From the NCBI GenBank assembly GCA_963663775.1, contig OY760624.1:2683234-2747233 (forward strand): a stretch of DNA of 64,000 nucleotides, given 5' to 3'. A program made the translations under genes and the position numbers. The notes beneath the pieces were generated by a model, which did no database searches, was not told where the DNA came from, and worked only from the letters and a program-made list of their open reading frames with translations. Below, piece after piece: positions 50,694-61,356 of the stretch. How positions within the stretch are numbered: the first letter of the stretch is position 1; every line of letters begins with the position of its first letter. This DNA is from G963663775 sp963663775. GTDB taxonomy: Bacteria > Bacillota > Clostridia > Oscillospirales > Butyricicoccaceae.

Positions 50694-53600
50694 TTATTGT
50701 AATAACGCATTGATTAGCGCAAATGTTTCTGCCCGTGTAATCTTGTTATTCAAGCGAAGTGTATAATCTTGATACCCAGTTAGAAATCCTTGGTCCACCA
50801 AACCAGCAATGCTGCTTTTTGCCCAACTCGGGATAGAAGCATTATCGGTAAACTGTTGCAACACCGATATATCTTCGCTGCTAATGCCTGCTGCACGGGC
50901 GAGCATCACGGCAATTTCCGCACGGGTCGCATATCGTGTCCCGTTCATATAGCCATTTTCATCTCCGCTCATAATACCACGTTCTTTTGCCGCAGCTAAG
51001 ATTCCAGCAGCCCAAGCGGAAGATCCATCTCCTGCTGAAAGTGCACCTTGTGTATCTGCAGGCACTTGTAATGCTTTCAAAATAGCGGATACAGCTTCTT
51101 CTCTGGTAATATATGCTCTCGGGCGAACATATCCGGTATCTGCATCTCCCTGTACAATATTTTGGGAAATCAAATTTTGAATATCAGCGGTTGCCCAATA
51201 GCCTTGCACCAAATCAGTGCCGGAGGGCATATCCGTAATATCTGCCTCGCCGGAATAGTCATCATAATCCGCTGTATAATCGACAAAACAATCGGTTGAC
51301 TGCCAGCCGACAGCGCCCTCAAATGTACCACGATTCCAGTCTGCCAACGTTGTCCATGCATTTCGATTGCCTGCATCAATGACATAGGATTTGATTACCG
51401 GCATATTCGTTTCTGTTTCACCAACTGCAGAATGCAGTTCTGTCACCACACGCACATACTTTGCGGAACCCAACTGCGTCAAATCTGCAACCCCACTGCC
51501 ATCCTGCAATGTGATTTCTTGACTTTCTTTCACAGTTGTGCCGTCATCAGACGTCTGTATGACTGCCTTGGCAGATGCACTTCCTGCAATGGCTGTTTCA
51601 AAAGAGAAGGTATGCAGCGAACCAATGACCGACCGCCACTCTGTAGTTTGTGTACCATCTGTCACGATATTGGTCGGGTTGAAATCCAGCCAAACAACCA
51701 GTTGATCTGCCTCTGGGCCTGCTGAATCAGGTGCCGCATAAATAGCCTTGTTTTCTGCATCTGTCAATTTCTTGGTATAAAATCGAATTTGACCAATGTC
51801 GCCAGTCAACATGGTATGGGTTTTTCCTCGCTCACGATTTTCCAAAAGATGACGATGGAATGCAAAGCCAGCATACATTGATGCACCGCTCCAATTTTTA
51901 ATTTCCGAATCAAAATTGGGGGCATCAATTTCACCGCTGCACATTGTATTTTCCCAGCTGGTTCCACCGGTTTCCCGATCAAATCCACCCGTATATTGCG
52001 TCCAAATGCCGAGTTGTGCGCCAGTACCTTCTATTTTGTCATCATCATTCCAGAAATATTCTCCGTTGTCATTATCGAAGCCGATACCATATGTCAGCAT
52101 GCCGGTCTGACGCACTGCCATGCGATATAGATAATTGGTGCCGTAGCTGATAGATGCACCTTTCATCAGCAGTGGGTTGTGATCCCATTCGCCGGACTGT
52201 GCAAGGCGATCAATATTTGCCCAAACCATGCCGGTGACGCCGTCATCCACAACATAATTTTCACGATCTGGAATTTCCACGTAATCATCAATACCATCGA
52301 GCGATAATCCCCATCCGCCGTTGTACTGCACCAGTGTCGGATTGCCGCGAATAATGCCGTCATTTCCATTTCCAGACTGGTCTTTCACGATGGGCGTGCC
52401 TTGTATTTCCCCTGCAATCGTGACAGTTTCCGCATCGGAATCGCCAATGCGCACTTCATAAGAACCGCTTTCAGGAAAATCATAATTGAATTCTACGCTT
52501 TTGCTTTCGCCTGCCTGCAAGGTTACCGTCCGTGTTTCGATGGCAGCACCATCTACGTACAAAGCAACCGCTTTTTTACCCGATGCATTGCCGATATTCG
52601 TCACATCTGCTTTTGCATGGAGAATATCCGACGTAAGGTCACTCACATCTCCATCGCCAAGCTTAATGCGCAGATGATCCGCAACATACGTTGCATCACG
52701 GAAGGTTACTGCAACCTGCTTGCTGTATCCTTCCATATTCAGCGTATGTGTCCCCAAATCAGACAACGAAAGTTCTGCCGAAAGGGTTGCAGATTCTCCA
52801 GGTTCCAGTGCCTGCACCCGTTCCTTTCCGGCCTGTCCAAACGTGTACAAATATCGTGCAGTGCCGTTGTCATTGATTTTAAATGCAACAGCCGCTAAAC
52901 CTGTACCGACATTTGTAACCTTGGCGGACACTGTCACGCTGCCGTTAGACTGCACGCTGTCCGGTGTAATAGAGATATCCTCATATTGCAGCTGCGGTCC
53001 ATCTTTGGATACGGTAACGGTATCAATCACCTTTTCTGCACCGCCAGACAAGCCAAGGTCGGAATACGTCAGCAATCCATCTTGGATGACAACCTCCAAC
53101 ATATCGCCTTTTCCTGTTGCAAGCACTTCCGGAAAATTCTCGTTCACTCGCACATCCGCATCGCCCTTGCTCACTTTGCCATCGCCGACACGAGCATCAC
53201 CCTGCGTGACATACAGCGTTTGTGCCCCACGCTCTGGATTTGCAGAAGCTGTATACGAATAAACATGAGTATGCCCGCTAAACATCACATTGACATTGCC
53301 TGCCTCTGCAATCGATGGGATATACTTGCGAGTCAAATCATCTTCATATGGATGGTGCATGGTAAGAATGCGAAAATCTGCATTTTTAGCATCTGCGGAT
53401 GCCAAATCATCCTGAATCCAGTTCAAAGAGTCTTCTACATTGCTGTGCGTTTCGCTGTCACCTGATGCGGAAGCGTTTAACTCAAACAAAGACCATGGAT
53501 TGGAATCCACCATCGTGAAATGCGCATCTCCATAATTGAACGATATGTTATGCCCATTTTCGTTGGACGTAAATTGCTCTTGTTGTATTTTGGTGACATA

Positions 53601-54242
53601 TTCATCATAATAAACACCATAGTCATGGTTGCCGCCGTTGTAAATGACCGGTATATTATGCAGAAAGCTGCCGATGTTCTGAAACCAATAAGCAAACTGA
53701 TCCTTTTGTGTGCCTGTGCCCTCTACCATATCACCCGTATGCAGGATAAAATCCGGGTCGAATGCTTCAATGGCATCCGATACCTGTGATGCGGTTTCGA
53801 AGCGGTGGGTATCGCTGACGACCACAAAACGCACTGCATCCGGATTCTCGCTGAGGGTACGGAAAGAACCCGATATGGACTGACCGTTTTCTGCGGTAAC
53901 CGTATAACGATATTGGGTGGCTGGGGTAAGTCCAGTCAATCGAGCACGATACATATGCATCGCTTCGCCCTGAAATTCTGCCCCTTCTTCCACAGGAACA
54001 TCCAGTTCTGTCATATGTGCGTCATCTGTTCCGTACGCAATGGAGGATTGCATAGCACTGGAAAGTTCCCATACAACCACCATGCCATCGGGTTTTGGTG
54101 CCATCAAATATGGGCCATTCAGAAAACTATCTGTGTTGCTTGTATCCGCTGCAACGGCCTGCATTGGCAGCATTGTGCCCATTAGGATTACCGCCAGAAA
54201 AAAACTCAAAATTCGATGCAAATTACATACACTCTTTTTCAT
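50694..54242 (-). CDS. Secreted SLH-anchored metallophosphoesterase (purple acid phosphatase-like)
   Basis: 1182 residues from ATG 54242 (GGGAGAGGAAATC-ATG). A signal peptide (ILSFFLAVILMGTMLPMQAV, cut near AVA-AD) is followed by a purple-acid-phosphatase-type N-terminal fibronectin-like domain. The calcineurin-like metal site spans about 139-330: VVVSDTH, HTGDM, GGNHD, MHHPYEDD and SGHTHVY. Two CARDB-like beta domains (about 410-610), a LamG/concanavalin-like domain (about 620-860, LVQYNGGWGLSLDGIDDYVE) and three SLH repeats at the end (from about 1000, ITREEAVSAILKAL; YATRAEIAVMLARA; ITRAETFALINALL) follow. It should sit on the cell wall and release phosphate from extracellular substrates. 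The metal ligands are all present. Confidence 0.88.
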   Translation of the reverse strand: MKKSVCNLHRILSFFLAVILMGTMLPMQAVAADTSNTDSFLNGPYLMAPKPDGMVVVWELSSAMQSSIAYGTDDAHMTELDVPVEEGAEFQGEAMHMYRARLTGLTPATQYRYTVTAENGQSISGSFRTLSENPDAVRFVVVSDTHRFETASQVSDAIEAFDPDFILHTGDMVEGTGTQKDQFAYWFQNIGSFLHNIPVIYNGGNHDYGVYYDEYVTKIQQEQFTSNENGHNISFNYGDAHFTMVDSNPWSLFELNASASGDSETHSNVEDSLNWIQDDLASADAKNADFRILTMHHPYEDDLTRKYIPSIAEAGNVNVMFSGHTHVYSYTASANPERGAQTLYVTQGDARVGDGKVSKGDADVRVNENFPEVLATGKGDMLEVVIQDGLLTYSDLGLSGGAEKVIDTVTVSKDGPQLQYEDISITPDSVQSNGSVTVSAKVTNVGTGLAAVAFKINDNGTARYLYTFGQAGKERVQALEPGESATLSAELSLSDLGTHTLNMEGYSKQVAVTFRDATYVADHLRIKLGDGDVSDLTSDILHAKADVTNIGNASGKKAVALYVDGAAIETRTVTLQAGESKSVEFNYDFPESGSYEVRIGDSDAETVTIAGEIQGTPIVKDQSGNGNDGIIRGNPTLVQYNGGWGLSLDGIDDYVEIPDRENYVVDDGVTGMVWANIDRLAQSGEWDHNPLLMKGASISYGTNYLYRMAVRQTGMLTYGIGFDNDNGEYFWNDDDKIEGTGAQLGIWTQYTGGFDRETGGTSWENTMCSGEIDAPNFDSEIKNWSGASMYAGFAFHRHLLENRERGKTHTMLTGDIGQIRFYTKKLTDAENKAIYAAPDSAGPEADQLVVWLDFNPTNIVTDGTQTTEWRSVIGSLHTFSFETAIAGSASAKAVIQTSDDGTTVKESQEITLQDGSGVADLTQLGSAKYVRVVTELHSAVGETETNMPVIKSYVIDAGNRNAWTTLADWNRGTFEGAVGWQSTDCFVDYTADYDDYSGEADITDMPSGTDLVQGYWATADIQNLISQNIVQGDADTGYVRPRAYITREEAVSAILKALQVPADTQGALSAGDGSSAWAAGILAAAKERGIMSGDENGYMNGTRYATRAEIAVMLARAAGISSEDISVLQQFTDNASIPSWAKSSIAGLVDQGFLTGYQDYTLRLNNKITRAETFALINALLQ

Positions 54243-54317
54243 GATTTCCTCTCCCTTTTCCACAGATTCATTCTTCTTTCCCTTTACAAAATTGATACAA
54301 CCGCCTTAACCGTGCAT

Positions 54318-55394
54318 CTACGAAACGGTTACATTGCAGATTTCATGATAAAACCGTTGCACCAATCTTTTCCTGTTTTTTCCCGCCCAAATAGGGTCGT
54401 ACTCAATAATATTCAGCTGCTCCAATGCAGGAAGTCCGTCCGCTGGATGCGCATTTGTATTCACCGGAAGCCGACTGCTCTTGGCTTCAATATAGCATTC
54501 CTGTCCACGCTGAGAAGTCATCCAGTCAATAAAACGGCACGCATTGTCCCGCTCGTCCGCCGGTCCCCCCTGCATTAACGCGCAGGCACCGATTTCATAC
54601 CCTGTGCCGTCAGACGGATACGCCAACTCCACAGGATACCCATTTAGTGCCGGCTTTCTCCCATCATGAGAAAACACAATGCCCACAGCAGCCTCGCCTT
54701 GACCAATCATATCCGGCAACTCTGTTCCTGTCGGGGTATACTGCAAAATATTCTGATGCAGCTGCCGCAAATACTGAAATGCCGCATCCTCTCCAAACAA
54801 CTGCACCAAAGTGGCAAGCATCGTATAGGATGTTCCCGATGCTTTGGGGTCGCCCATCACAATCTGTCCCTTCAGTTCCGGACGCAGCAAATCCTTCCAG
54901 CAGGTTGGGTAGGGCAGTTGATGCTGTGCGAACCATTCCTGATTGCAGGCAAAACAAATAACGCCTATATAAATCGGATTCCAAATCCCTTTTTTGTCCA
55001 GATACTGCTCTGGCACCTGCTTCAGTTCTGGACTTTGATATGGTGCAAGCACCCCCTCCTCCGATAGCATCACATAATTGTCTACTGCGCCGCCAAGCAA
55101 AACGGAAGCCTGCGGTGCTGCTTGTTCTTCCTGCACCTGCCGCACCATATCTCCGGAGGACATCCTTGTGCAGTGCACTGTGATTCCCGTATCCCGCTCA
55201 AACTCGCTCAGATACACAGGAATTTCTTCCTCTGGCAGCGCACTATATATGGTCAGACTTGGATAGGCAGGCGTGACCGCATCAGATGTCACACACGGTT
55301 TGCTTGCTGCCACTTGTTGTTCCGAAATCGGTGCAGTGCTGCAGCCAACCAACAGCAAAACAAGCGCAGTGCCAGTCGCTGCGATTTTTTTCAT
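54318..55394 (-). CDS. Solute-binding lipoprotein, iron(III)/phosphonate-like
   Basis: 358 residues. A lipoprotein signal (KKIAATGTALVLLLVGCSTA, lipobox Cys18) is followed by a type II periplasmic-binding fold of the Fe3+/2-aminoethylphosphonate kind: LTIYSALPEEEIPVYLSEFE, then QASVLLGGAVDNYVML, PYQSPELKQVPEQYLDKKG and GDPKASGTSYTMLATLVQL. There are no permease or ATPase genes nearby, so it may serve a distant transporter or act as a sensor for the kinase/regulator pair upstream. Ribosome site AAAGGAGTAGCACCT. Confidence 0.85.
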   Translation of the reverse strand: MKKIAATGTALVLLLVGCSTAPISEQQVAASKPCVTSDAVTPAYPSLTIYSALPEEEIPVYLSEFERDTGITVHCTRMSSGDMVRQVQEEQAAPQASVLLGGAVDNYVMLSEEGVLAPYQSPELKQVPEQYLDKKGIWNPIYIGVICFACNQEWFAQHQLPYPTCWKDLLRPELKGQIVMGDPKASGTSYTMLATLVQLFGEDAAFQYLRQLHQNILQYTPTGTELPDMIGQGEAAVGIVFSHDGRKPALNGYPVELAYPSDGTGYEIGACALMQGGPADERDNACRFIDWMTSQRGQECYIEAKSSRLPVNTNAHPADGLPALEQLNIIEYDPIWAGKNRKRLVQRFYHEICNVTVS

Positions 55395-55542
55395 AGGTGC
55401 TACTCCTTTCCTAAAAAAACAAAGGAGTGTTCTGCCCTTTTAGTATAACAGATACACCCCTGTTCTCAATTCACTGCAATACGGGAAAAAATCTACTCTG
55501 CCGCATACCACAAAAAAATGTATGTTTTTTTCCGATATAATT

Positions 55543-57138
55543 TTAGACGCCTGCATCCTGCACGTTTTGCATACGATACTCCCGTGGCGTCATGCCGGTA
55601 TGTTTCTTAAACAGATACCCAAAATACCGTGGTTCATGATAGCCAACGTCAAAAGCAATATCCGCTAATCTTCGTCCTACCCCTTGCAGCAGCAGCTTAG
55701 CATTTTCAATACGTATATGTGTCAGGTATTCTACAAAGGTTTCCCCTGTTTCTTGTGAAAAAATCGTTGAAAAATGGTTTGGGCTAAACCCGACCTCCGC
55801 TGCCACGGTATGCAGTGAAAGGCTGTCGTCCGCATACTTCTCCTTGATAAATTGCTTTGCCCGTAAAATCTCTGCATTGTATCGCACATTTTCATGTCGG
55901 CAGCGTTTCTGAATCAGTCCATGTAAAATCTGAGACGCATACTCCTTCGCCCCCTCCAGTGTAGCGGCACGCTGCAGCACCTCCTGCGGGTTTTCAATCA
56001 AAACTGTTGTGTTCCCGCCTTTTTCATCAATTTCAGACTCCATCCGCCGTGCAGTTACCAGAATATCCATCAGCAAATAATACCGATACAGGACACTTTG
56101 CACATCGTCCTTATTTTCTGTGCCGAAATACGAGGTCAGAATCTTGTCCGCATCTTCTGGCAACGCATGGCGCAGTTTTTCATGCAGCGGAACATTTGCC
56201 ATAAAATCGAAACCGGATGCGGCGGGTGCTTTATGGGAAATGTCCTCATAGCCTACAATACTGCCCGGCAGCTTTGAAAAAACGCCCTGCACGGCTTGTT
56301 TCGCATGTGCATATGCTTCTGACAGTTCGCTGATTCGTTCGGCTGCCGTTCCAATCCCAATGGTCACATCCATTTCCAGATAATGCTTGCATTCATGGCG
56401 CAGCAGCTGTGCAACTTCATAGGCACGTTCCCGCATACTGCTGCTGTCCTCACCCTTAATAATCATTGCCAAATGTTCATTCCCATGAAAAAACCAGATG
56501 ATATCCTGTTGCTGTGCAAAGGCATGCTCTACAATGGACTCCACCTGCTGTTTGCGAAGCCCTGCACAGTCTTTCATCTCCATCTGACAAACAATATAGC
56601 ACCTTGCTGTCAGGGCAATCCCCCAACGCTGCGCATTCTCGGCTGCCATCCCCGGCGTAACGGCACCTGTTAGCAGCTCGCTCAAAAAATGTTCCTTTAG
56701 GATTTCAGCCTCTTTGCCGCTTAGTATTTTACTGCGGACGGTGCTGTGATAGTGCTCCCGCTCACGCTCCATGCGCTCGACCACTTCATGCAATGTTTGC
56801 AGAAGCCTGCCTGCGTCAATCGGCTTGAGAAGGTATGCATCCGCTTGCAGCGAAACCGCCTGCTGCGCATATTCAAATTCATCGTGCCCGCTTAGAAAGA
56901 CCAATCGCATCCACGGCATGCTTTTTCGCACCACTTTGGCAAGCTCTAATCCATCCATAAATGGCATCCGAACATCAGTGACCAATACATCCGGCTTCAT
57001 TTCCATCAGCAGCGGCAGTGCCATTTCGCCATCTGGTGCTTCTCCTGCAAACAGCAGGTGCGGACTTTCTTTTTCAATGCATTCTCGAATCCCTTCTCGG
57101 ATAATATCCTCATCATCTGCAACAAAAACACGCAGCAT
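55543..57138 (-). CDS. Response regulator with AraC-type output (YesN-like)
   Basis: About 531 residues; ATG 57138 overlaps the kinase stop (TGATG). The receiver domain (LRVFVADDEDIIREGIRECI with the acidic pocket, PDVLVTDVRMPFMDGLEL with the phosphoacceptor Asp, later LKPID with Lys) is followed by a long variable middle and a C-terminal AraC DNA-binding domain (AAEVGFSPNHFSTIFSQETG, then LADIAFDVGYHEPRYFGYLF). It pairs with the kinase upstream and likely controls nearby uptake genes. Confidence 0.92.
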   Translation of the reverse strand: MLRVFVADDEDIIREGIRECIEKESPHLLFAGEAPDGEMALPLLMEMKPDVLVTDVRMPFMDGLELAKVVRKSMPWMRLVFLSGHDEFEYAQQAVSLQADAYLLKPIDAGRLLQTLHEVVERMEREREHYHSTVRSKILSGKEAEILKEHFLSELLTGAVTPGMAAENAQRWGIALTARCYIVCQMEMKDCAGLRKQQVESIVEHAFAQQQDIIWFFHGNEHLAMIIKGEDSSSMRERAYEVAQLLRHECKHYLEMDVTIGIGTAAERISELSEAYAHAKQAVQGVFSKLPGSIVGYEDISHKAPAASGFDFMANVPLHEKLRHALPEDADKILTSYFGTENKDDVQSVLYRYYLLMDILVTARRMESEIDEKGGNTTVLIENPQEVLQRAATLEGAKEYASQILHGLIQKRCRHENVRYNAEILRAKQFIKEKYADDSLSLHTVAAEVGFSPNHFSTIFSQETGETFVEYLTHIRIENAKLLLQGVGRRLADIAFDVGYHEPRYFGYLFKKHTGMTPREYRMQNVQDAGV

Positions 57139-58580
57139 CACGCTTCCCCTTCCATCACCACATCACTGCAGGGCAGCATAAAGCTTACACGTGTGCCCTT
57201 GCCGTATTCGCTGTCAATCTGCAATCCTGCTCCATAATATAAGCGCAGTCTTTGGTCAACATTCCGCAGACCATATCCTCCGGCATTCGCTGGGTTACGC
57301 AGACCGCTTGTCAGTTCCTGCAGTTTTTCTTCTGTCATTCCAATTCCGGTGTCCTCTACCGCAAACAAAATATACCCCTGCTCCTTTCGTCCGATAATGC
57401 GGATAAATCCCCGTCCTCGTTTTGCTTTAATACCATGATAAATTGCGTTTTCCACGAGCGGCTGCAGCATGAGCTTGAGCATTTGACAATTTTTCAGCGC
57501 TTCATCAATCGTGATATCATAGGACATACGGCTGCCATAGCGCACAGACTGGATTGTGAGATAACTGCGGATATGTTCTTCTTCCCTTGCAACCGTGATA
57601 TAATCCTGCCCACGGCTGAGCGATATCCGCAGAAAATTGGTAAACGCCATCGTCATATCAATTACTTCCCGATTGCGCCCCTCCTCCGCCAACCAAACAA
57701 TGGTTTCCAGCGTATTATACATGAAATGCGGCGTAATCTGCGCTTGCAAAGTGCGAAGTTCTGCTTTTTTGATGGCTTTTTCATTTTCAATTTGCTCACA
57801 AATTAGTTTTTCCAACTGCTGTGCCATCGTGTTTAAATCATTGGTCAGCCGGTGCAGCTCGGTGATTTCTGCCGGTGCAACACGTGCGCTGAGATCCCCC
57901 TGTGCAATCCGTGCCGCCATTTCCTCGAGATGCAGAATTGGTTCTCGTATCGAATGTTCTACCGAATGATAGGACTTCACCGCAAAGCGCAGTGCCAGAA
58001 CCAAAACTCCAATCATTAAGAGCACAAAAAAGCCAACTAATTTCCGGATATGCCGATTAAGTTCTGCAATTCGCAGGATTTCTTCATCTATATATTTACT
58101 AAGCATATTTGCTGTCAAATCACTAATGCTAATGATGTCATCATAGAGGCTTTCATTTGTGCTGACTGGTGCGTTGCTGTCGATTTGCTCTCCCAGCTTG
58201 CCGATATATTTTTGAATGGTAGCGGTCGCACGCCAGCCGGCCTGAATGTACTGATAGCGATTCCCGCTGGAATGTGCACTCATTTCAGAAAATTCCTGAC
58301 TAATTTGATGAATCATGTCACATTGCCGCCCCTCTGCAAAGCTTTTTCTGCCGGAAATCACTTCCCACAATTCACTGCGCAATTTTTCCCCTACCTCATC
58401 ACGCATAGAAGCCGCACGGGAAACGTTGGCAATCGCCTGATCATATTGCCAGGTAAAGCTAACAAAAATCATAATTCCAAGAATCAGCGGCACTGCCATC
58501 CCTAAAATAATGGCGATATAGGAGCTTCGGAGCATTTCACGGATAGAATGCGGTTTTGGGAGAATCAATGGGTATTTCAC
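57138..58580 (-). CDS. Sensor histidine kinase (YesM-like)
   Basis: About 480 residues from GTG 58580, preceded by GGAGGAGGAGTGGCAGC and overlapping the stop of the binding-protein gene (GTGA). Two membrane spans (IAIILGMAVPLILGIMIFVS and LVGFFVLLMIGVLVLALRFA) enclose an extracytoplasmic sensor of about 160 residues. HAMP follows (EPILHLEEMAARIAQGDLSA), then the His_kinase domain (AQITPHFMYNTLETIVWLAE with His) and HATPase_c (LQPLVENAIYHGIKAKRGRG, DTGIGM, GYGLRNVDQRLRLYY). The sensor has no known ligand domain, and the upstream binding protein may present the ligand. Confidence 0.93.
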   Translation of the reverse strand: MKYPLILPKPHSIREMLRSSYIAIILGMAVPLILGIMIFVSFTWQYDQAIANVSRAASMRDEVGEKLRSELWEVISGRKSFAEGRQCDMIHQISQEFSEMSAHSSGNRYQYIQAGWRATATIQKYIGKLGEQIDSNAPVSTNESLYDDIISISDLTANMLSKYIDEEILRIAELNRHIRKLVGFFVLLMIGVLVLALRFAVKSYHSVEHSIREPILHLEEMAARIAQGDLSARVAPAEITELHRLTNDLNTMAQQLEKLICEQIENEKAIKKAELRTLQAQITPHFMYNTLETIVWLAEEGRNREVIDMTMAFTNFLRISLSRGQDYITVAREEEHIRSYLTIQSVRYGSRMSYDITIDEALKNCQMLKLMLQPLVENAIYHGIKAKRGRGFIRIIGRKEQGYILFAVEDTGIGMTEEKLQELTSGLRNPANAGGYGLRNVDQRLRLYYGAGLQIDSEYGKGTRVSFMLPCSDVVMEGEA

Positions 58581-59518
58581 GCTGCCACTCCTCCTCCATC
58601 CAACACTTTTGCCTGCGCCATGCGCCGTATGATTTGGTTCGGCTGCTGCCAAAGTGCTTCAATGGTTCGCATGGTTTCCTCCGCCAGAGAAGTATTATCA
58701 CAATGTACAACCATATTGACCGTACCTGCCCGATATGCCTGCATCATGTCCTGCCCTCCGCCGAAAGAGCACAAAACCATATCTTTCCCAGGACGAATAT
58801 GATGTTTTGCAAGCGCATCTATCGCCCCTAGCAGCATTGCATCGTTATGAGAAACCACCGTTCTGATTTTCAAATCCCTGCGCAGCAAATTCTCCATAAT
58901 TTCCGCACCGCGTGAGCGCATATAATCTCCACACATGCTATACGCAATCTTCTGCGCTTTTTCATCTAAAATCTCACGAAACCCTCTGGTAATTTCTCGT
59001 GCATTATAAGAGTTCAGCGTACCATATAATTCTGCAACCGCTCCGTTTACAGGCATCAGCTGCTGTGCCGCCTGACTCGCCAAATGGTCATAATCAAATC
59101 CGACATAGCTGGTCTCCAGTCCATCCCAACCCGGCGTCAATGCCTTGTCGACTGTAACCACGGGAATTTCGGCAGATTTGGCTTCCTGCAATACGGTATC
59201 CCAACCACTTTCTACCACTGGAGAAAATACGATGGCATCGACACGATACACAACAAAAGCACGTATGGCATCCATCTGCTCCTGCTGGGTACGTGCGGTT
59301 GCAATGGAAATCACTTCTATCCCATGTGCAGCCGCTGCCTTTTGCAGCGCATCCACCTGTTCTTCTTTCCACTCATCCTCTGCCATTGTAACAACCAGCC
59401 CTATCACCTTTGCTGTCGGTTTTTCCTGCGGTCTCCCCTGTATCACGAAAAGTATGAAAATCACCGCACCCAGTAACAACAGCCGACTGACAAGCTTTGC
59501 CCCCGCCATTTGTCTCAT
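58577..59518 (-). CDS. Sugar-type periplasmic binding protein (sensor component)
   Basis: 313 residues. An N-terminal membrane anchor (LLLLGAVIFILFVIQG, no lipobox Cys) is followed by a Peripla_BP_4 fold: KVIGLVVTMAEDEWKEEQVD, then VDAIVFSPVVESGWDTVLQE, IPVVTVDKAL and AVAELYGTLNSYNAREITRG with TVVSHNDAMLLGAIDALAKH. It overlaps the kinase gene by four bases. In such SBP-kinase-regulator sets the tethered binding protein senses a sugar at the membrane. Confidence 0.88.
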   Translation of the reverse strand: MRQMAGAKLVSRLLLLGAVIFILFVIQGRPQEKPTAKVIGLVVTMAEDEWKEEQVDALQKAAAAHGIEVISIATARTQQEQMDAIRAFVVYRVDAIVFSPVVESGWDTVLQEAKSAEIPVVTVDKALTPGWDGLETSYVGFDYDHLASQAAQQLMPVNGAVAELYGTLNSYNAREITRGFREILDEKAQKIAYSMCGDYMRSRGAEIMENLLRRDLKIRTVVSHNDAMLLGAIDALAKHHIRPGKDMVLCSFGGGQDMMQAYRAGTVNMVVHCDNTSLAEETMRTIEALWQQPNQIIRRMAQAKVLDGGGVAA

Positions 59519-59654
59519 TGCATTTCTTCTCCGTTCCTATTTGATAGATGCACCCTTTACTATTTCAGAAATATTATATCACGTCCTGCAATACACGACC
59601 ATACACATCACTGCACCACTGCTTTTTCCTATTGATTTCATGCAATGATAAAAA

Positions 59655-59698
59655 CCCCCTTTGAACAGACAACTATATCACTGTCTGCCCAAAGGGGG
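59655..59698 (-). terminator. Terminator after the symporter gene
   Basis: CCCCCTTTG..CAGAC pairs with GTCTG..CAAAGGGGG, a long hairpin followed by TTTTTATC on the minus strand, about 40 bases after the symporter stop. Confidence 0.85.
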
Positions 59699-59736
59699 CA
59701 ATCCATATTATTCAATTAAAAATCTGTATCCACAAA

Positions 59737-61356
59737 TTATCCTGCGATACCCAATGGAGAGAAGATGAAATACACGATTCCGACACACGCCAGTGCAACG
59801 ATTGAAACCACATGGCGATATTTCCAGGGGGTCAAATCAACGGCTCCTACATCCTGCTGTATGTATACTTCGCCGTGTGTATTGCGGCGGTGTAGGATAT
59901 ACAAAATCAGCAGTTCGAGCGGCCAAATGACTGCCACACAGTAGAGATAATGAATCTTATCGCCAAACAGGAGCAAGAACAGTGAATAGCCTACCACGTG
60001 GAATATAAAGGTGACTTTTGCAGCATATTTTGGCAGGCGATTGAAGAAGAATCCTCCAAATACCGCTGTCAGAACGGGCAGTGCAATCAACATGACGAGC
60101 ATATCCAGCAGCGTTTTCAAGCCCTGCGGCGCATAGAAAATCATCGGCGAAACAGCAATTGCCAGAATGGCACAAAGCAATCCCACCAGCTTGCCCATGC
60201 GCACCAGCTTCACATCCGATGCATCCGGACGGATAAAGTCACGATAAATATCCAACGTGAACATGGTCACAATGGAGTTTAAGACGGAGTTGAAAGAGGA
60301 CAGAATCGCACCCAACATCACCGCTGCAAAGAATCCCATGACTGGCGTTGGTACGATGGCTGCAATCAGCATCGGGTAGGCCTCGTCCATCATTGTGACT
60401 TTATCGCCAAGCAGGTAGAATGCAATCACACCCGGCAACGCCAGATACATAAAGCCAATCAGCTTTAAGAATGCGCAATACAACGCACCTTTTTGCGCTT
60501 CCTTCAGGCTTTTCGCCGCCAATACACGCTGCACAAAGGATTGGTGCGTACACCAAGATTGGAACGAGAGAAAGAGCAAGCCGGTGAAAAGCGTTGGCCA
60601 CGGCACTTCCGGCGGCTGTGCATCAACGGGAGCGATGGCACTCAGCTTTGCAGGGTCTGCATGAATCATATACTGCAAGCCTTCCCACATGGCATTGCCG
60701 TTGCCGCTGCCGAATGCATGTCCCAGTGCCGCAAGCCCCAAAAATGGAATCAAAAATCCGCCGATAATCAAACCAATCCCATTGATGGTATCCGAAACCG
60801 CAACCGCCTTCAACCCGCCAAAAATGGCATAAATGGAGCCGATAACCCCGACAACAATGCAGAGAAGAATAATCGACTGGAATTTGGTGATATGCAGCAT
60901 CGCAGAAACATGGAAAATATTTTCAAACACCAAAGAGCCGGAATACAAAATAACCGGAATCTGCACGAAAATATATAAGCAAATATACGCAATGCTGAAC
61001 CAGAGTTTGGTGCTGCGGTCATACCGTTCACCAATCATCTGCGGAATGGTGCTGATGCCGCTTTTGAGATAACGGGGGGCGGCAAATAACGCAAGCACAA
61101 TGCAGCCGGGAACTGCAATGGCTTCAAAGCTCATAGGGCTCATGTTGCCAAACCAAGTTTGTCCGTTCAGACCAACCAACTGCTCTGCGGACAGGTTTGT
61201 CAGCAAAAGAGAGCCTGCAATGATAAACCCAGGCAAACCACGCCCTGCTAAAAAATAGCCCTCTGCTGTATCTAGGGTATCCCCTCTGGTTTTCCACCAA
61301 GACAGTACAGCAACCAATACTGTGAAAAAAATGAATGTTCCAACAAGCCAAACCAT
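59737..61356 (-). CDS. Sodium:solute symporter (SSS family)
   Basis: About 539 residues from the ATG at 61356 (AAAGGCGAAATGATT-ATG); the longer frame adds only a basic tail. Around 13-14 membrane helices. Family marks: GYFLAGRGLPGFIIAGSLLL, NLSAEQLVGLNGQTW, the sodium-binding region with LSAIAPVDAQPP, and LGAILSSFNSVLNSIVTMFT. It resembles SGLT-type sugar transporters of Firmicutes. It lies between two sensor sets that probably regulate it; the substrate is not readable from sequence. Confidence 0.9.
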   Translation of the reverse strand: MVWLVGTFIFFTVLVAVLSWWKTRGDTLDTAEGYFLAGRGLPGFIIAGSLLLTNLSAEQLVGLNGQTWFGNMSPMSFEAIAVPGCIVLALFAAPRYLKSGISTIPQMIGERYDRSTKLWFSIAYICLYIFVQIPVILYSGSLVFENIFHVSAMLHITKFQSIILLCIVVGVIGSIYAIFGGLKAVAVSDTINGIGLIIGGFLIPFLGLAALGHAFGSGNGNAMWEGLQYMIHADPAKLSAIAPVDAQPPEVPWPTLFTGLLFLSFQSWCTHQSFVQRVLAAKSLKEAQKGALYCAFLKLIGFMYLALPGVIAFYLLGDKVTMMDEAYPMLIAAIVPTPVMGFFAAVMLGAILSSFNSVLNSIVTMFTLDIYRDFIRPDASDVKLVRMGKLVGLLCAILAIAVSPMIFYAPQGLKTLLDMLVMLIALPVLTAVFGGFFFNRLPKYAAKVTFIFHVVGYSLFLLLFGDKIHYLYCVAVIWPLELLILYILHRRNTHGEVYIQQDVGAVDLTPWKYRHVVSIVALACVGIVYFIFSPLGIAG